Positions 9,492 to 17,608 are shown, counted from the first letter of the stretch. The stretch is DNA of 37,061 bases from an uncultured Prevotellaceae bacterium (GCA_902769705.1 CACXPX010000028.1:1-37061), one strand, 5' to 3'. Notes: generated by a model from the letters alone, not told the origin. Made by a program: numbers and translations.

Positions 9492-9523
9492 AACAACTAA
9501 ACCATTAAACAACTAAACCATTA
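9492..9523 (+). repeat. Two perfect tandem copies of a 16-nt unit in the 5' leader
   Basis: AACAACTAAACCATTA occurs at 9492-9507 and 9508-9523, ending 7 nt before the ATG at 9531. The unpaired A/C-rich sequence may keep the start site open for translation initiation, which is inference. Confidence 0.7.
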
Positions 9524-9530
9524 AACAAAA

Positions 9531-10763
9531 ATGAAACAAAGGCTCTTCGCTCTATTGCTTCCCCTCACTCTATGCCTCTTTGCTACTGAGGCGTCGGCTT
9601 ATGATGCTGAAGTGAATGGCATCTACTATATTTTCAAAGGCTCGGAAGCGACTGTGACGTATCTGCTCAACGGAACGAACAACACGCCGGCCTATACGGG
9701 TGATGTCGTTATACCCGAATACGTCAGCTACAAGGGCGTGACCTACAGAGTGACGGCCGTAGGACATTGGGCATTCCAGTATTGCACGAACCTGACTTCG
9801 GTCAGCCTCCCCAGCAGTGTGACATCATTGGGCAATTATGCGTTTTATCATTGCGAAAACCTGACATCGTATGAGATTCCGAGTAGCATAACTACTGTTG
9901 GCATGTATGCCTTCAGCGAATGCAGCGGCCTTGAATCCATCAGCATCCCCAGCAGTGTGACATCCATTGGTATCTACGCTTTCCAGAATTGCACCAGCCT
10001 CACCTCGGTAGCCCTTCCCAACAGCATGACGGCTGTCAGCAACTATATGTTCACGGGGTGCAGCGGACTGAGGGATGTCTCCATCCCCAACAGCGTGACA
10101 TCCATTGGCGTCAAGGCTTTCGAGAAGTGCACCAGCCTCGCCTCGCTCACCCTTCCGGAGAGTGTGGTTTCCATCGGCAATGATGCGTTTAATGGATGCA
10201 CCAGCCTGGCTTCGGTCGACATTCCCAGCAGCGTGAAGAGCGTGGGCGCCAGAGCCTTCTCTGGCTGCAGCAGTCTCGCATCGGTCACCCTCCCCTACGG
10301 TGTGGAGACCATTGGTGGTGGGGCGTTCTCCCTCTGCAGCAGTCTGACAGCAGTGTCTATTCCCAGCTCTGTGACATCCATTGGCAATGCTGCATTCGGC
10401 GACGGCAGCACCAATCTGACGACGGTGAAAGTGAATATTGCATCGCCCTTGACAATTACTTCGTCCACTTTCTTCAACCGCGCCAATGCAACGCTCTATG
10501 TGCCCAAAGGCAGCAAAGAGGCTTACCAGAGCGCCCAATACTGGCGGGAGTTTAAAAACATCGTGGAAATCATCAAAGGCGATGTTAACAAAGATGGAAA
10601 GGTCACCATAGCCGATGTCACAGCCCTCGTGGACATCATCCTGGGCAAAGACGGCACACAGCCGTTCGTGTATGACCATGAGTGCGCTGATGTCGATGAG
10701 GATGGAAGCATCACCATCCCTGATGTAACCGCCTTGGTAAACATCATCTTGGGTGTGGAGTAG
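9531..10763 (+). CDS. Secreted BspA-like leucine-rich-repeat protein with C-terminal dockerin-like module
   Basis: A 410-residue protein. A signal peptide (MKQRLFALLLPLTLCLFATE) is followed by a short N-terminal domain (to about residue 75, with VVIPEYVSYKGVTYRVTAVG) and about ten LRR_5 repeats of the form SIGxxAFxxCxxLxSVxIPSSV (to about residue 300). A short TLYVPKGSKEAYQSA tail ends the repeat domain. Residues from about 347 to 409 hold two calcium-binding loop plus helix repeats (GDVNKDGKVTIADVTALV, then DVDEDGSITIPDVTALV), the pattern of a type I dockerin. Such repeats normally bind a cohesin; no cohesin is visible nearby, so the role may be structural or surface-attachment. It converges with the EamA gene, 20 bp apart. 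Confidence 0.85.
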   Translation: MKQRLFALLLPLTLCLFATEASAYDAEVNGIYYIFKGSEATVTYLLNGTNNTPAYTGDVVIPEYVSYKGVTYRVTAVGHWAFQYCTNLTSVSLPSSVTSLGNYAFYHCENLTSYEIPSSITTVGMYAFSECSGLESISIPSSVTSIGIYAFQNCTSLTSVALPNSMTAVSNYMFTGCSGLRDVSIPNSVTSIGVKAFEKCTSLASLTLPESVVSIGNDAFNGCTSLASVDIPSSVKSVGARAFSGCSSLASVTLPYGVETIGGGAFSLCSSLTAVSIPSSVTSIGNAAFGDGSTNLTTVKVNIASPLTITSSTFFNRANATLYVPKGSKEAYQSAQYWREFKNIVEIIKGDVNKDGKVTIADVTALVDIILGKDGTQPFVYDHECADVDEDGSITIPDVTALVNIILGVE

Positions 10764-10783
10764 CGGGAGATTGTCCAAAGTCT

Positions 10784-11719
10784 CTAGACAGCCTGTTTTT
10801 TCCTATCCGCCAAATACATTCCAACGATAATGAGGACCGTGCCGAGGAGGAAGAAAACCGTGATTTGCTCTCCGAGAATCAGCCAAGCGAAGACAATGGT
10901 GGTGACGGGGTTGATATAGACGTAGTTGGTGGCCGTGACGGGCCCAATCTGCTTCATCGCCCAGTTCCACGCCACGAAACACAACATGGAGGCTATGAAA
11001 CCGAGGAAAAGCAGGTTGAGGAGGATTGCGGGGTTGAAGGATTGGGGATTTGCAGGGTTGAAGATGTGGAGGATGGAAGGATTGAATTCGGCAGGCGACA
11101 CCCACAGATAGTAGGGAACCATCGACAGCAGACCGTAGAAAAACACTTTGCGCGTGATGAACACCACATCGTAGCGGCGATTGGCGGGTATCATGAGCAA
11201 CGAGTAAACAGCCCAACACAGACAGGCGGCAAAAGCCAGCGAGTCGCCAAGGGGAGACAGATGGAGCACGAAGTGGCCATTGAGCACCACAACGATGACT
11301 CCGATGGCTGCCAGCAATGTGCCCAGCAGCTGAGAAGGTCGCAGGCGTTCGGTCTTGTAGAACGCTCCGATGAGTGCCGTAGCAAAGAGCGGGCAGAGGC
11401 AGACGATGAGCGACGTGTTTGTGGTGGTGGTGTAGTTCATGGCCTCGTTCTCGGTGAGGAAATACAACGAGCCTCCCGCGAGCCCCAGTCCCACCATCAG
11501 CAGCTCATCACGCCACGTGTCGGCCATCCAGCGGTGGCTCTTCCTGCTCAGCGAGAACACCATCAGCGACACATAGGCGATGATGAACCGAAGGGTGAAG
11601 ATTTGCGCCGCCGTGAGTCCGCTAAGCAGCAACAGCTTCGTGAACACAAAGGTGGAGCCCCAGACGGCAACCGTCAGGAACGCCACGATGTGTCCTAATA
11701 CCCTTGTGTTGTGCGCCAT
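10784..11719 (-). CDS. EamA/DMT-family membrane transporter, last gene of the aromatic operon
   Basis: A 311-residue protein with about ten hydrophobic segments in two repeated halves, the EamA (DUF6) layout of the drug/metabolite transporter superfamily. Motifs seen: VAVWGSTFVFTKLLLLSGLT near the N-terminus, and AWLILGEQITVFFLLGTVLI in the second half, a typical EamA signature. I chose the ATG at 11719 (MAHNTRV), 5 nt after the tyrA stop; a GTG at 11728 that overlaps that stop is possible. The tight spacing makes it part of the pheA-tyrA operon. Since DMT members such as YddG export aromatic amino acids, export of Phe/Tyr or a pathway intermediate is a reasonable inference, not shown by the sequence. 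Confidence 0.85.
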   Translation of the reverse strand: MAHNTRVLGHIVAFLTVAVWGSTFVFTKLLLLSGLTAAQIFTLRFIIAYVSLMVFSLSRKSHRWMADTWRDELLMVGLGLAGGSLYFLTENEAMNYTTTTNTSLIVCLCPLFATALIGAFYKTERLRPSQLLGTLLAAIGVIVVVLNGHFVLHLSPLGDSLAFAACLCWAVYSLLMIPANRRYDVVFITRKVFFYGLLSMVPYYLWVSPAEFNPSILHIFNPANPQSFNPAILLNLLFLGFIASMLCFVAWNWAMKQIGPVTATNYVYINPVTTIVFAWLILGEQITVFFLLGTVLIIVGMYLADRKKQAV

Positions 11720-11724
11720 ACGTG

Positions 11725-12516
11725 TCACTTCACTTCGATGTCACGTCTGACGTTGTCGCGTATTTTCTTGAGATAACGTTTCATGCCCTCAGCATCTTTA
11801 TTGTCGATGATTTCGAGCAGTTCCTTGAGTTCGGTGCGGATTTGCGACACCTGGTCGTGTGTGTAGGGGTTGAAGAGGATTTCCTGCAGCAGGTAGTCGT
11901 CTTCGTTGAGCACTCCCTTAGCGATGCGCATGTGGCGTTTGAAGGTGGTGCCAGGTGCATCCTGATGTTTCATGACGGCTGCAAAGACGAACGTGGAGAC
12001 AAAGGGAATGGAGAGCGAATAGGCTACGGTTTTGTCGTGTTCGTCGAAGGTGTATTCGTAGATGTGGAGCCCCAGTTTCTGGTAGATGTCCTTGAAGAAG
12101 AGCCGCCCAATGAAGTCGCCCTCGTTGATGATGATGGCGTTCTCTTCAGCCAGTTGGTTGAGGTTGGCGAAGGTGGGGCCGAACATGGGGTGAGTGCTGG
12201 CATAGCGCATGCCTGTGGACTCGTAGAACTCCTTGAGCCCAGTCTTCACCGAAGCGATGTCGGTGATGATGCAGTCTTTCGGCAAATAGGGAATCACCTC
12301 GCGGAAGGCAGGGATGGTGTATTTGACGGTGACGGCATTAATCAGAAGTTCGGGCTTGAACTCCCGAATCTCCTCGAGTTCGGTGAACCGCTGGCAGTTG
12401 TAGGTGAACCGCATGCGTTGCGGGTCTTTCTCGAAAACGGCAACTTCGTGTTCGAAACTGAGCAGGTCGATGAAGAAACTTCCCATCTTTCCTGCGCCCA
12501 TGACTAGTATTTTCAT
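11725..12516 (-). CDS. tyrA: Prephenate dehydrogenase
   Basis: A 263-residue enzyme that oxidatively decarboxylates prephenate to 4-hydroxyphenylpyruvate, the precursor of tyrosine, with NAD(P). The N-terminal Rossmann motif is visible (KILVMGAGKMGSFF). The conserved substrate-side segment follows (ITDIASVKTGL, then STHPMFGPT, with the catalytic-type His). The C-terminal half is helical, as in the family. The start at 12516 puts the ATG directly before the Rossmann strand; the reading frame is open for nine codons more but only to a TTG. It has no fused chorismate mutase, which instead sits on the preceding gene product. Fourth enzyme gene of the operon, 30 nt after the synthase gene. Confidence 0.92.
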   Translation of the reverse strand: MKILVMGAGKMGSFFIDLLSFEHEVAVFEKDPQRMRFTYNCQRFTELEEIREFKPELLINAVTVKYTIPAFREVIPYLPKDCIITDIASVKTGLKEFYESTGMRYASTHPMFGPTFANLNQLAEENAIIINEGDFIGRLFFKDIYQKLGLHIYEYTFDEHDKTVAYSLSIPFVSTFVFAAVMKHQDAPGTTFKRHMRIAKGVLNEDDYLLQEILFNPYTHDQVSQIRTELKELLEIIDNKDAEGMKRYLKKIRDNVRRDIEVK

Positions 12517-12546
12517 ATTTCTTTGGGTGGTGGGTGACACCAACTA

Positions 12547-13611
12547 TCATTTGTTGATTATTTCAATTTGCTGACGCACAGACTCTTCGTGGATGTGCTC
12601 GAACACTTGAGCAACGAACGAGGGAGCCATTCCGCAGAGCGAACCCTGTGCACCACGCTTCTCGAGAATCTCGTTGTAGCGGTTGGTCTGCAACACGGTC
12701 ATGTTGTGCTCCTTCTTGTACTGTCCGATTTCGCGGCACACACGCATGCGCTTGGCAAGAAGGTCCATCAGCTGGTTGTCGAGTTCGTCAATCTGATGGC
12801 GCAGCTGGGTGATGCCCTCGGTGGTGACAGTTTCGTCGCGAATGACGAGCAGCGAGAGAATGTAGTCGAGCACATCGGGGGTGACTTGCTGCTTGGCATC
12901 GCTCCAGGCCTTGTCGGGGTCGCAATGGCTTTCAACGATGAGTCCGTCGAAGCCGAGGTCCATAGCCTGCTGGCAGAGCGGTGCGATGAGTTCGCGGCGT
13001 CCGCCGATGTGGCTGGGGTCGCTGATGATGGGAAGCTCGGGAATGCGGCGGCGGAGTTCGATGGGAATCTGCCACTGCGGGGTGTTGCGATAGATTTTCT
13101 TGTCATAAGACGAGAAGCCGCGATGGATGGCTCCGAGCCGCTTCACACCAGCCTGGTTGAGTCGCTCCATTGCCCCTATCCACAACTCGATGTCTGGGTT
13201 GACGGGATTCTTCACGAAGACGGGAACGTCAACACCCTGCAAGGCGTCGGCAAGTGCTTGCATAGCAAAGGGGTTGGCTGTGGTGCGGGCGCCAATCCAA
13301 AGGATGTCGATGCCATATTTGAGACACAGCTCCACATGCTCGGGCGTTGCCACTTCGGTGGCCACCAGCATGCCGGTCTCTTCTTTCACTTGCTTCAGCC
13401 AAGGGAGTGCCTTCTCTCCGTGTCCTTCGAACCCACCGGGCTTGGTGCGCGGCTTCCACACACCGGCGCGGAAGTTGTGGCAGCCCTTTTCGCGGAGTTG
13501 CCTTGCTGTTGTCATGACTTGCTCTTCGGTCTCAGCACTGCATGGGCCTGCTATGACGAAGGGGCGTTGGTTGTCGCTGGGAAGTTTGAGGGCTTCTAAT
13601 TCAAGTTCCAT
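12547..13611 (-). CDS. Bifunctional DAHP synthase / chorismate mutase
   Basis: A 354-residue fusion. Residues about 1-260 are a type I-beta 3-deoxy-D-arabino-heptulosonate-7-phosphate synthase, joining PEP and erythrose-4-phosphate in the first shikimate step. Motifs: FVIAGPCSAE near residue 20, FRAGVWKPRTKPGGFEGHG, WIGARTTANP, GAIHRGFSSYD, PIISDPSHIGGRRE. Residues about 268-354 are an AroQ-type chorismate mutase (LRHQIDELDNQLMDLLAKRM, then IGQYKKEH), converting chorismate to prephenate. In related fusions studied from Porphyromonas gingivalis and Geobacillus the mutase domain serves as the feedback sensor for prephenate; the same is expected here. It joins the pathway's first step to the branch point, between the aminotransferase gene and tyrA. 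Confidence 0.93.
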   Translation of the reverse strand: MELELEALKLPSDNQRPFVIAGPCSAETEEQVMTTARQLREKGCHNFRAGVWKPRTKPGGFEGHGEKALPWLKQVKEETGMLVATEVATPEHVELCLKYGIDILWIGARTTANPFAMQALADALQGVDVPVFVKNPVNPDIELWIGAMERLNQAGVKRLGAIHRGFSSYDKKIYRNTPQWQIPIELRRRIPELPIISDPSHIGGRRELIAPLCQQAMDLGFDGLIVESHCDPDKAWSDAKQQVTPDVLDYILSLLVIRDETVTTEGITQLRHQIDELDNQLMDLLAKRMRVCREIGQYKKEHNMTVLQTNRYNEILEKRGAQGSLCGMAPSFVAQVFEHIHEESVRQQIEIINK

Positions 13612-13659
13612 ATTTTCGAATTATTTAATTTTTAATCGTTCATCTTTCATTTTTAATCT

Positions 13660-14832
13660 TTAATCTTTCATCTCTTTTATTCTCTCCAGCGCCAGCTGAA
13701 TTTTCTCTTCTTTGGCGCAGAGGGATATGCGAATGTAGCGCTGGCCGTTGGAGCCGAAGATGAAGCCGGGCGTGATGAACACACGAGCTTCGTGCAGCAA
13801 GCGTTCGGTGAGGTCTTCCACATTCGCAATGCTGTCGGGGATGCGTCCCCAAAGGAACATTCCCACCTGAGAGGGGTCGAATGTGCATCCGAGAGTGGTC
13901 ATTATCTGCTCGGCCACATCGCGGCGGCGGCGGTAGGTGTTGATGTTGGCCTCGCGATGCCATTCTTCGCTGTTTCCCGTCAAGGCTTCGGCAGCGGCGA
14001 GTTGTATACCTCGGAACGTACCGCTGTCGATGTTGCTCTTGATTTTGAGTATCCACGAAATGAAAGTGGCATTGGTGACACACATACCCACACGCCAGCC
14101 CGGCATGTTGTGGCTCTTGGACATAGAATTGAACTCTATGCAGCAGTCTTTGGCACCGGGAACTTGCATCAGCGAGAGGCGCTCTTCGGAGAGAATGAAC
14201 GAATAGGGATTGTCGTTGACGACAACGATGTCGTGTTTCTTTGCAAACGCCACCAAACGCTCATAAGTCTCACGACGTGCACGCCCTCCGGTGGGCATGT
14301 TGGGATAGTTGGTCCACATGAGTTTCACACGGCTCAGGTCCATCTGCTCCAACTCATCGAAATCGGGTTGCCATCCATTATCCTCCCGCAGGTTGTAGTT
14401 CACGATTTGAGTTCCAAGAATCTTGGAAAGTGAGGTGTATGTGGGATAGCCGGGATTGGGTACGAGCACCTGGTCGCCTGGGTTGCAGAAAGCGAGGGTG
14501 ACGTGCAGGATGCCTTCCTTGGAACCTATAAGTGGCAGAACCTCGGACTTTGCATCGAGCTCCACGCCATACCAACGTTGATAGAACGCGGCCATAGCCT
14601 CGCGCAGCTCGGGCGTACCCATCGTGGGCTGATAGCCGTGAGCGTTGGGTTGGGCAGCCACCTCGCAAAGTTTGTCGATGGTCTGCTTCGAAGGAGGCAT
14701 GTCGGGCGACCCGATGGCGAGGGAGATGATGTCTTTTCCCTCAGCATTCATCTTGGCCACTTCCTTGAGTTTTCTACTGAAATAATATTCCTGGACCTCT
14801 GACAATCGGTCGGCTGGTTTAACATTGCTCAT
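13660..14832 (-). CDS. PLP-dependent class I/II aminotransferase, probably aromatic or prephenate transaminase
   Basis: A 390-residue fold-type I aminotransferase. The PLP lysine is K239, in NSMSKSHNMPGWR. Other family marks: SLAIGSPDMPPS near residue 45, PNPGYPTY, MWTNYPNMPTGG, VVVNDNPYSFI and the C-terminal arginine region (RYIRISLC). It resembles the aspartate/LL-diaminopimelate aminotransferase branch. The operon context, between pheA and DAHP synthase-chorismate mutase with tyrA downstream, points to the final transamination giving Phe and Tyr or their arogenate-type precursor. I chose the ATG at 14832; longer readings start only at TTG or GTG. It overlaps the end of pheA by 14 nt, so translation is probably coupled. 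Confidence 0.88.
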   Translation of the reverse strand: MSNVKPADRLSEVQEYYFSRKLKEVAKMNAEGKDIISLAIGSPDMPPSKQTIDKLCEVAAQPNAHGYQPTMGTPELREAMAAFYQRWYGVELDAKSEVLPLIGSKEGILHVTLAFCNPGDQVLVPNPGYPTYTSLSKILGTQIVNYNLREDNGWQPDFDELEQMDLSRVKLMWTNYPNMPTGGRARRETYERLVAFAKKHDIVVVNDNPYSFILSEERLSLMQVPGAKDCCIEFNSMSKSHNMPGWRVGMCVTNATFISWILKIKSNIDSGTFRGIQLAAAEALTGNSEEWHREANINTYRRRRDVAEQIMTTLGCTFDPSQVGMFLWGRIPDSIANVEDLTERLLHEARVFITPGFIFGSNGQRYIRISLCAKEEKIQLALERIKEMKD

Positions 14833-15649
14833 ATTCACCAAGTATTTTAAGTTCTTTAGTCAATGGGATGATGGCATCAATCGACTGACGGTAACGAGTG
14901 AGATTTTGGTAGGTCACGTCGACATAGAACATGTATTCCCATTCGTGTCCGATGACGGGCAGCGACTGGATTTTCGTCAGGTTGATGCTATAGAACGAAA
15001 GGATGGTCAGCACTTTGGAAAGTGAGCCTTCCTCGTGGGGCAAAGAGAAGACAAGACTGGCTTTGTCGGACTGTTCCAACGAACGAAGGAAGTCGGCCTT
15101 GCGAGGGTTGGTAACGACGAGGAAACGTGTGAAATTGTGCTTGTTGTCCTCAATCTGGTTTTCCAGCACCTTCAACCCATAGAGGCGTGCAGCACTACTG
15201 TTGCAGATGGCTGCTTGCCCGCGACAAACGTTTCGGCTGATGGCTTCGGCAGCACCGGCTGTGTCTTCGGTTTCAACAGCCTTCAGCGTGGAATGCTTGT
15301 CAAGGAAATGGCGGCACTGCATCAGGGCGACGGGATGAGAGTGCACCTCGGTCAATGTCTCCCACGAATCTTCCGGCAGACAGCAGATGCAATGTTCGAT
15401 GTGGAGCTTGTGTTCACCCACGATAGTGGTTCCCGAGTCGCGCAGCAGTTCATAGTTGTGCAACAGGCTGCCAGCGATGGTGTTCTCTATGGCGAGCATC
15501 CCAATGATGGTGGGGTCGGCTGCCATCTGTGCGAACACCTGTTCGAACGTTGAGCAACAAATTATCTGTATCTGCTCACCCTCGAAATACTGGTGGGCTG
15601 CGATGTCGTGGAACGATCCGTTCTCTCCTTGGATGGCTATTCGTTTCAT
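14819..15649 (-). CDS. pheA: Prephenate dehydratase with ACT domain
   Basis: A 276-residue stand-alone prephenate dehydratase, making phenylpyruvate for phenylalanine. Seen: KRIAIQGENGSFHDIAAHQYF at the start, the family segment MLAIENTIAGSLLHNYELL, and the active-site-type block NFTRFLVV. An ACT regulatory domain follows (about 195-270: LVFSLPHEEGSLSKVLTILS, then KIQSLPVIGHEWEYMFYVD). The ESRP element that binds phenylalanine in E. coli PheA reads QSLP here, so feedback may differ. Unlike E. coli, the chorismate mutase is not fused to it. It is the first enzyme gene of the operon, placed 48 nt after a leader hairpin and controlled by the aromatic leader peptide upstream. Confidence 0.93.
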   Translation of the reverse strand: MKRIAIQGENGSFHDIAAHQYFEGEQIQIICCSTFEQVFAQMAADPTIIGMLAIENTIAGSLLHNYELLRDSGTTIVGEHKLHIEHCICCLPEDSWETLTEVHSHPVALMQCRHFLDKHSTLKAVETEDTAGAAEAISRNVCRGQAAICNSSAARLYGLKVLENQIEDNKHNFTRFLVVTNPRKADFLRSLEQSDKASLVFSLPHEEGSLSKVLTILSFYSINLTKIQSLPVIGHEWEYMFYVDVTYQNLTRYRQSIDAIIPLTKELKILGEYEQC

Positions 15650-15697
15650 GTTTTCTTTCTTATGCCGTTTTTGTTGTTGATATCTTTATTCCAACTA

Positions 15698-15731
15698 AAA
15701 CGGTCCTACTCTTGTTAGAGCGGGACCGTTT
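15698..15731 (-). terminator. Attenuator hairpin in the pheA leader
   Basis: On the transcript AAACGGTCC (15731-15723) pairs with GGACCGTTT (15706-15698), with an inner CTC/GAG stem around the loop TAACAA and four Ts at the 3' end. It lies between the leader peptide stop (15769) and pheA (15649). Its 5' side overlaps TCCCGCTCT (15725-15717), which is the exact complement of AGAGCGGGA (15789-15781) in codons 20-22 of the leader peptide. Terminator and antiterminator are therefore mutually exclusive. Confidence 0.85.
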
Positions 15732-15768
15732 CGTTATTGTTTCTATTCTCTTCATCGTTCAAATGGAA

Positions 15769-15846
15769 TTATACGCAACTTCCCGCTCTGCAATTCTTTG
15801 CAAAGTAAAAGTAATAGCCGTAAAAGTATGCGTATGAATGAGTCAT
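15769..15846 (-). CDS. Tyr/Phe-rich leader peptide of the pheA operon (attenuation)
   Basis: A 25-codon open frame, ATG at 15846 and TAA at 15771-15769. Residues 4-16 read SYAYFYGYYFYFA, so residues 5-15 contain six Tyr and three Phe. It lies about 33 nt after the predicted transcription start and 119 nt before pheA. Codons 20-22 (AGA GCG GGA) form the left half of a 9-bp antiterminator. A ribosome stalled at the Tyr/Phe codons would leave this free to pair and let transcription continue; a ribosome reaching the stop codon would cover it and the terminator would form. This is the logic of pheL and similar peptides. The peptide itself probably has no other function. The assignment rests on composition, position and RNA pairing, all visible. 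Confidence 0.88.
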   Translation of the reverse strand: MTHSYAYFYGYYFYFAKNCRAGSCV

Positions 15847-15885
15847 AACGATGATTTGAATTGTTGATTCTTATTGATTCGGGTG

Positions 15886-15917
15886 CAAAAGTATAACAAA
15901 AAAACGAATCTCGCAAA
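15886..15917 (-). promoter_or_regulatory. Promoter of the aromatic amino acid operon
   Basis: On the minus strand -33 TTTG (15914-15917), 20 nt, -7 TACTTTTG (15886-15893). This matches the TAnnTTTG consensus. Transcription would begin near 15880, just upstream of the leader peptide. Confidence 0.8.
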
Positions 15918-15995
15918 CATTTTGCAAGAAAAATCGCGATTAGACTTACATTTTACCACTTTGGGGCGTTTTCAGCCTTTCAACCCTTCGCCCGG

Positions 15996-16886
15996 TCAAC
16001 CCAGCCCGAAGGGGTTGTTGTTGCGATAGGCCTCTTGCACTTTTTGCGCAATGTCTTCGGTTCCCTCAGCGGTGTATTGTCCGTTCACGCCATCAGCTTC
16101 GTGCGGATTCAGCTCGAGCACCATCCGCATGTCTTCTTCAGCACCCTGTTTGTCGCCCAGTGCCAACTTCACAGCACCTCGTCCGCGGAAGGCGGCAACA
16201 TTGAACGGGTTCAACTCGATTACCTTATTATATATAAGCACGGCTTCGTCCCTGTTGCCTTTGGCTTCTTCCACCCTTGCTTTCAACAGGAGCACGTCTT
16301 CGTTCTCAGCCAGATGTTCGACCAACCACTTCACGTCATCGTCGGCTCCAGCCACATCCCCCATCCGCAACAGCGTTTCACCGCGCATCAAGTAGGCTTC
16401 GGCATAGTCGTCTTTCAGAGTGAGGGCCTTGGTGAGCATAGCGATGGCATTCACGTCGTCTCCCTGTCCGGCGCATCCACGAGCATACAGATAATGCACC
16501 ATAGGATTTTCGCCATCAATGAGCAACGCTTTTTCACACGCCGACGACAATGCACCATAGTCCTCCATCATGTAGGCCACCTCAGCCATTCGCAACAGAA
16601 TCTGCTGGTTGTCGGGTTGTGCCTCGGCCAGTTTCTGCAACTGCTCATAGGCTGGAAGCAAGTCGCCCATGCGCACATAGGCCAGCGAGAGATAGTCGCG
16701 GGTTTCGAGATCGTCGCGCAACTCCAATGCATGCTGGAAGCAACGCACGGCATAGGCGGCCTGACCTTGATTGAGGGCACGCACACCATCGTATTTCAAC
16801 ACATCGAAATTTTTCGACTCCTCTTCCTTTTTCTTATCTTCAGGCGATTCACTTGCACCGCCGAACAATGATTTGAAGAATCCCAT
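15996..16886 (-). CDS. Tetratricopeptide-repeat protein
   Basis: A 296-residue soluble protein without a signal peptide. After a basic/acidic N-terminus (MGFFKSLFGG, then EDKKKEEES) it consists of TPR helices from about residue 35 to 270. Recognisable units include AAYAVRCFQHALELRDDL, DYAEAYLMRGETLLRMGD and KVIELNPFNVAAFRGRGAVK. TPR arrays bind partner proteins; no enzyme domain is seen, so the partner and role are unknown. It follows the small secreted-protein gene by 21 nt and is probably in its operon. No clear terminator is visible between its stop codon and the aromatic promoter. Confidence 0.85.
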   Translation of the reverse strand: MGFFKSLFGGASESPEDKKKEEESKNFDVLKYDGVRALNQGQAAYAVRCFQHALELRDDLETRDYLSLAYVRMGDLLPAYEQLQKLAEAQPDNQQILLRMAEVAYMMEDYGALSSACEKALLIDGENPMVHYLYARGCAGQGDDVNAIAMLTKALTLKDDYAEAYLMRGETLLRMGDVAGADDDVKWLVEHLAENEDVLLLKARVEEAKGNRDEAVLIYNKVIELNPFNVAAFRGRGAVKLALGDKQGAEEDMRMVLELNPHEADGVNGQYTAEGTEDIAQKVQEAYRNNNPFGLG

Positions 16887-16907
16887 ATAAAAATGATATA
16901 CTATTTC

Positions 16908-17510
16908 TTATTTGCTCATCTGCTGATAGTCGGCCATAGGAATCACGTCGGTCTTCTCCCATCTCGGCCAACCGTTGGCCTCGCGTTTATAGACAGAGCC
17001 GGGCTGCTTGGAACGCGTGAAGCTGAAGCGGGCGTTGATATAGCCGTCGTCGCCATCCTTAGCTAACACATAGCAATACATCGTCTGAGTGTATGACACT
17101 ACCTTGTTTCCACGCTTCAACGTAGACGACACCCATTGCGTCTGCGGCAACGTCACCGACTTGATTTCGGCTTCAGGGAAACGTTCCTTGAAACGCTTGC
17201 GGCATTCATCGGTATATATGCGCGCATCTGAACCCTTATAAAGGTTCGTGGTGTACAATGGCATGTAGTATGTTCCGCCAATCCTCACGCTGTCGCCATC
17301 ATCCTCAACGGGATTCACACGGTCGTCAAAACCGATGGCGTCGCCCAAACTGTGACCAGCCTTCTCCATTTCCTTCACCGTTTTTTTGGCCAAACGCGAG
17401 AAACGCTCGCCAAAGGTTTCGGTCTGCTGTGTATTCTCTGTTTGTGCAATAGCAGGCACGCCCATCCAGAGCAATGCCATCGCCATAATGGTCATTATCC
17501 TTCTATTCAT
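16908..17510 (-). CDS. Small secreted hypothetical protein
   Basis: A 200-residue protein with a signal peptide (MNRRIMTIMAMALLWMGVPA, then IAQ) and no domain I recognise. The mature part has a segment rich in charge (RLAKKTVKEMEKAGHSLGDA) and later YYMPLYTTNLYKGSDARIY. An in-frame ATG exists at 17549, but it lies inside the -7 region of the promoter at 17538-17568, so 17510 must be the start. It is the first gene of a pair with the TPR protein. The location is probably periplasmic; function is unknown. Confidence 0.75.
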   Translation of the reverse strand: MNRRIMTIMAMALLWMGVPAIAQTENTQQTETFGERFSRLAKKTVKEMEKAGHSLGDAIGFDDRVNPVEDDGDSVRIGGTYYMPLYTTNLYKGSDARIYTDECRKRFKERFPEAEIKSVTLPQTQWVSSTLKRGNKVVSYTQTMYCYVLAKDGDDGYINARFSFTRSKQPGSVYKREANGWPRWEKTDVIPMADYQQMSK

Positions 17511-17537
17511 CTTTTTGTTATGTAATATTAATCGCCG

Positions 17538-17568
17538 CAAAAATAGCATAAATCAGATGAACGGCAAA
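17538..17568 (-). promoter_or_regulatory. Promoter of the secreted/TPR gene pair
   Basis: On the minus strand -33 TTTG (17565-17568), 19 nt, -7 TATTTTTG (17538-17545). It faces away from the promoter at 17609-17639. Confidence 0.78.
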
Positions 17569-17608
17569 ATAAATTCAGTAAAAAATCCGTAAATAATCTT
17601 GACACTTG

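Noticed and set aside
9825-10778. Open frame of 317 residues opposite the LRR-dockerin gene
   Set aside because: The apparent repeats in it are the complement of the LRR repeats.
12568-13599. Long open frame (343 residues) on the plus strand opposite the DAHP synthase-chorismate mutase gene
   Set aside because: It is a shadow of a clearly recognised enzyme gene; it has no promoter and no family resemblance.
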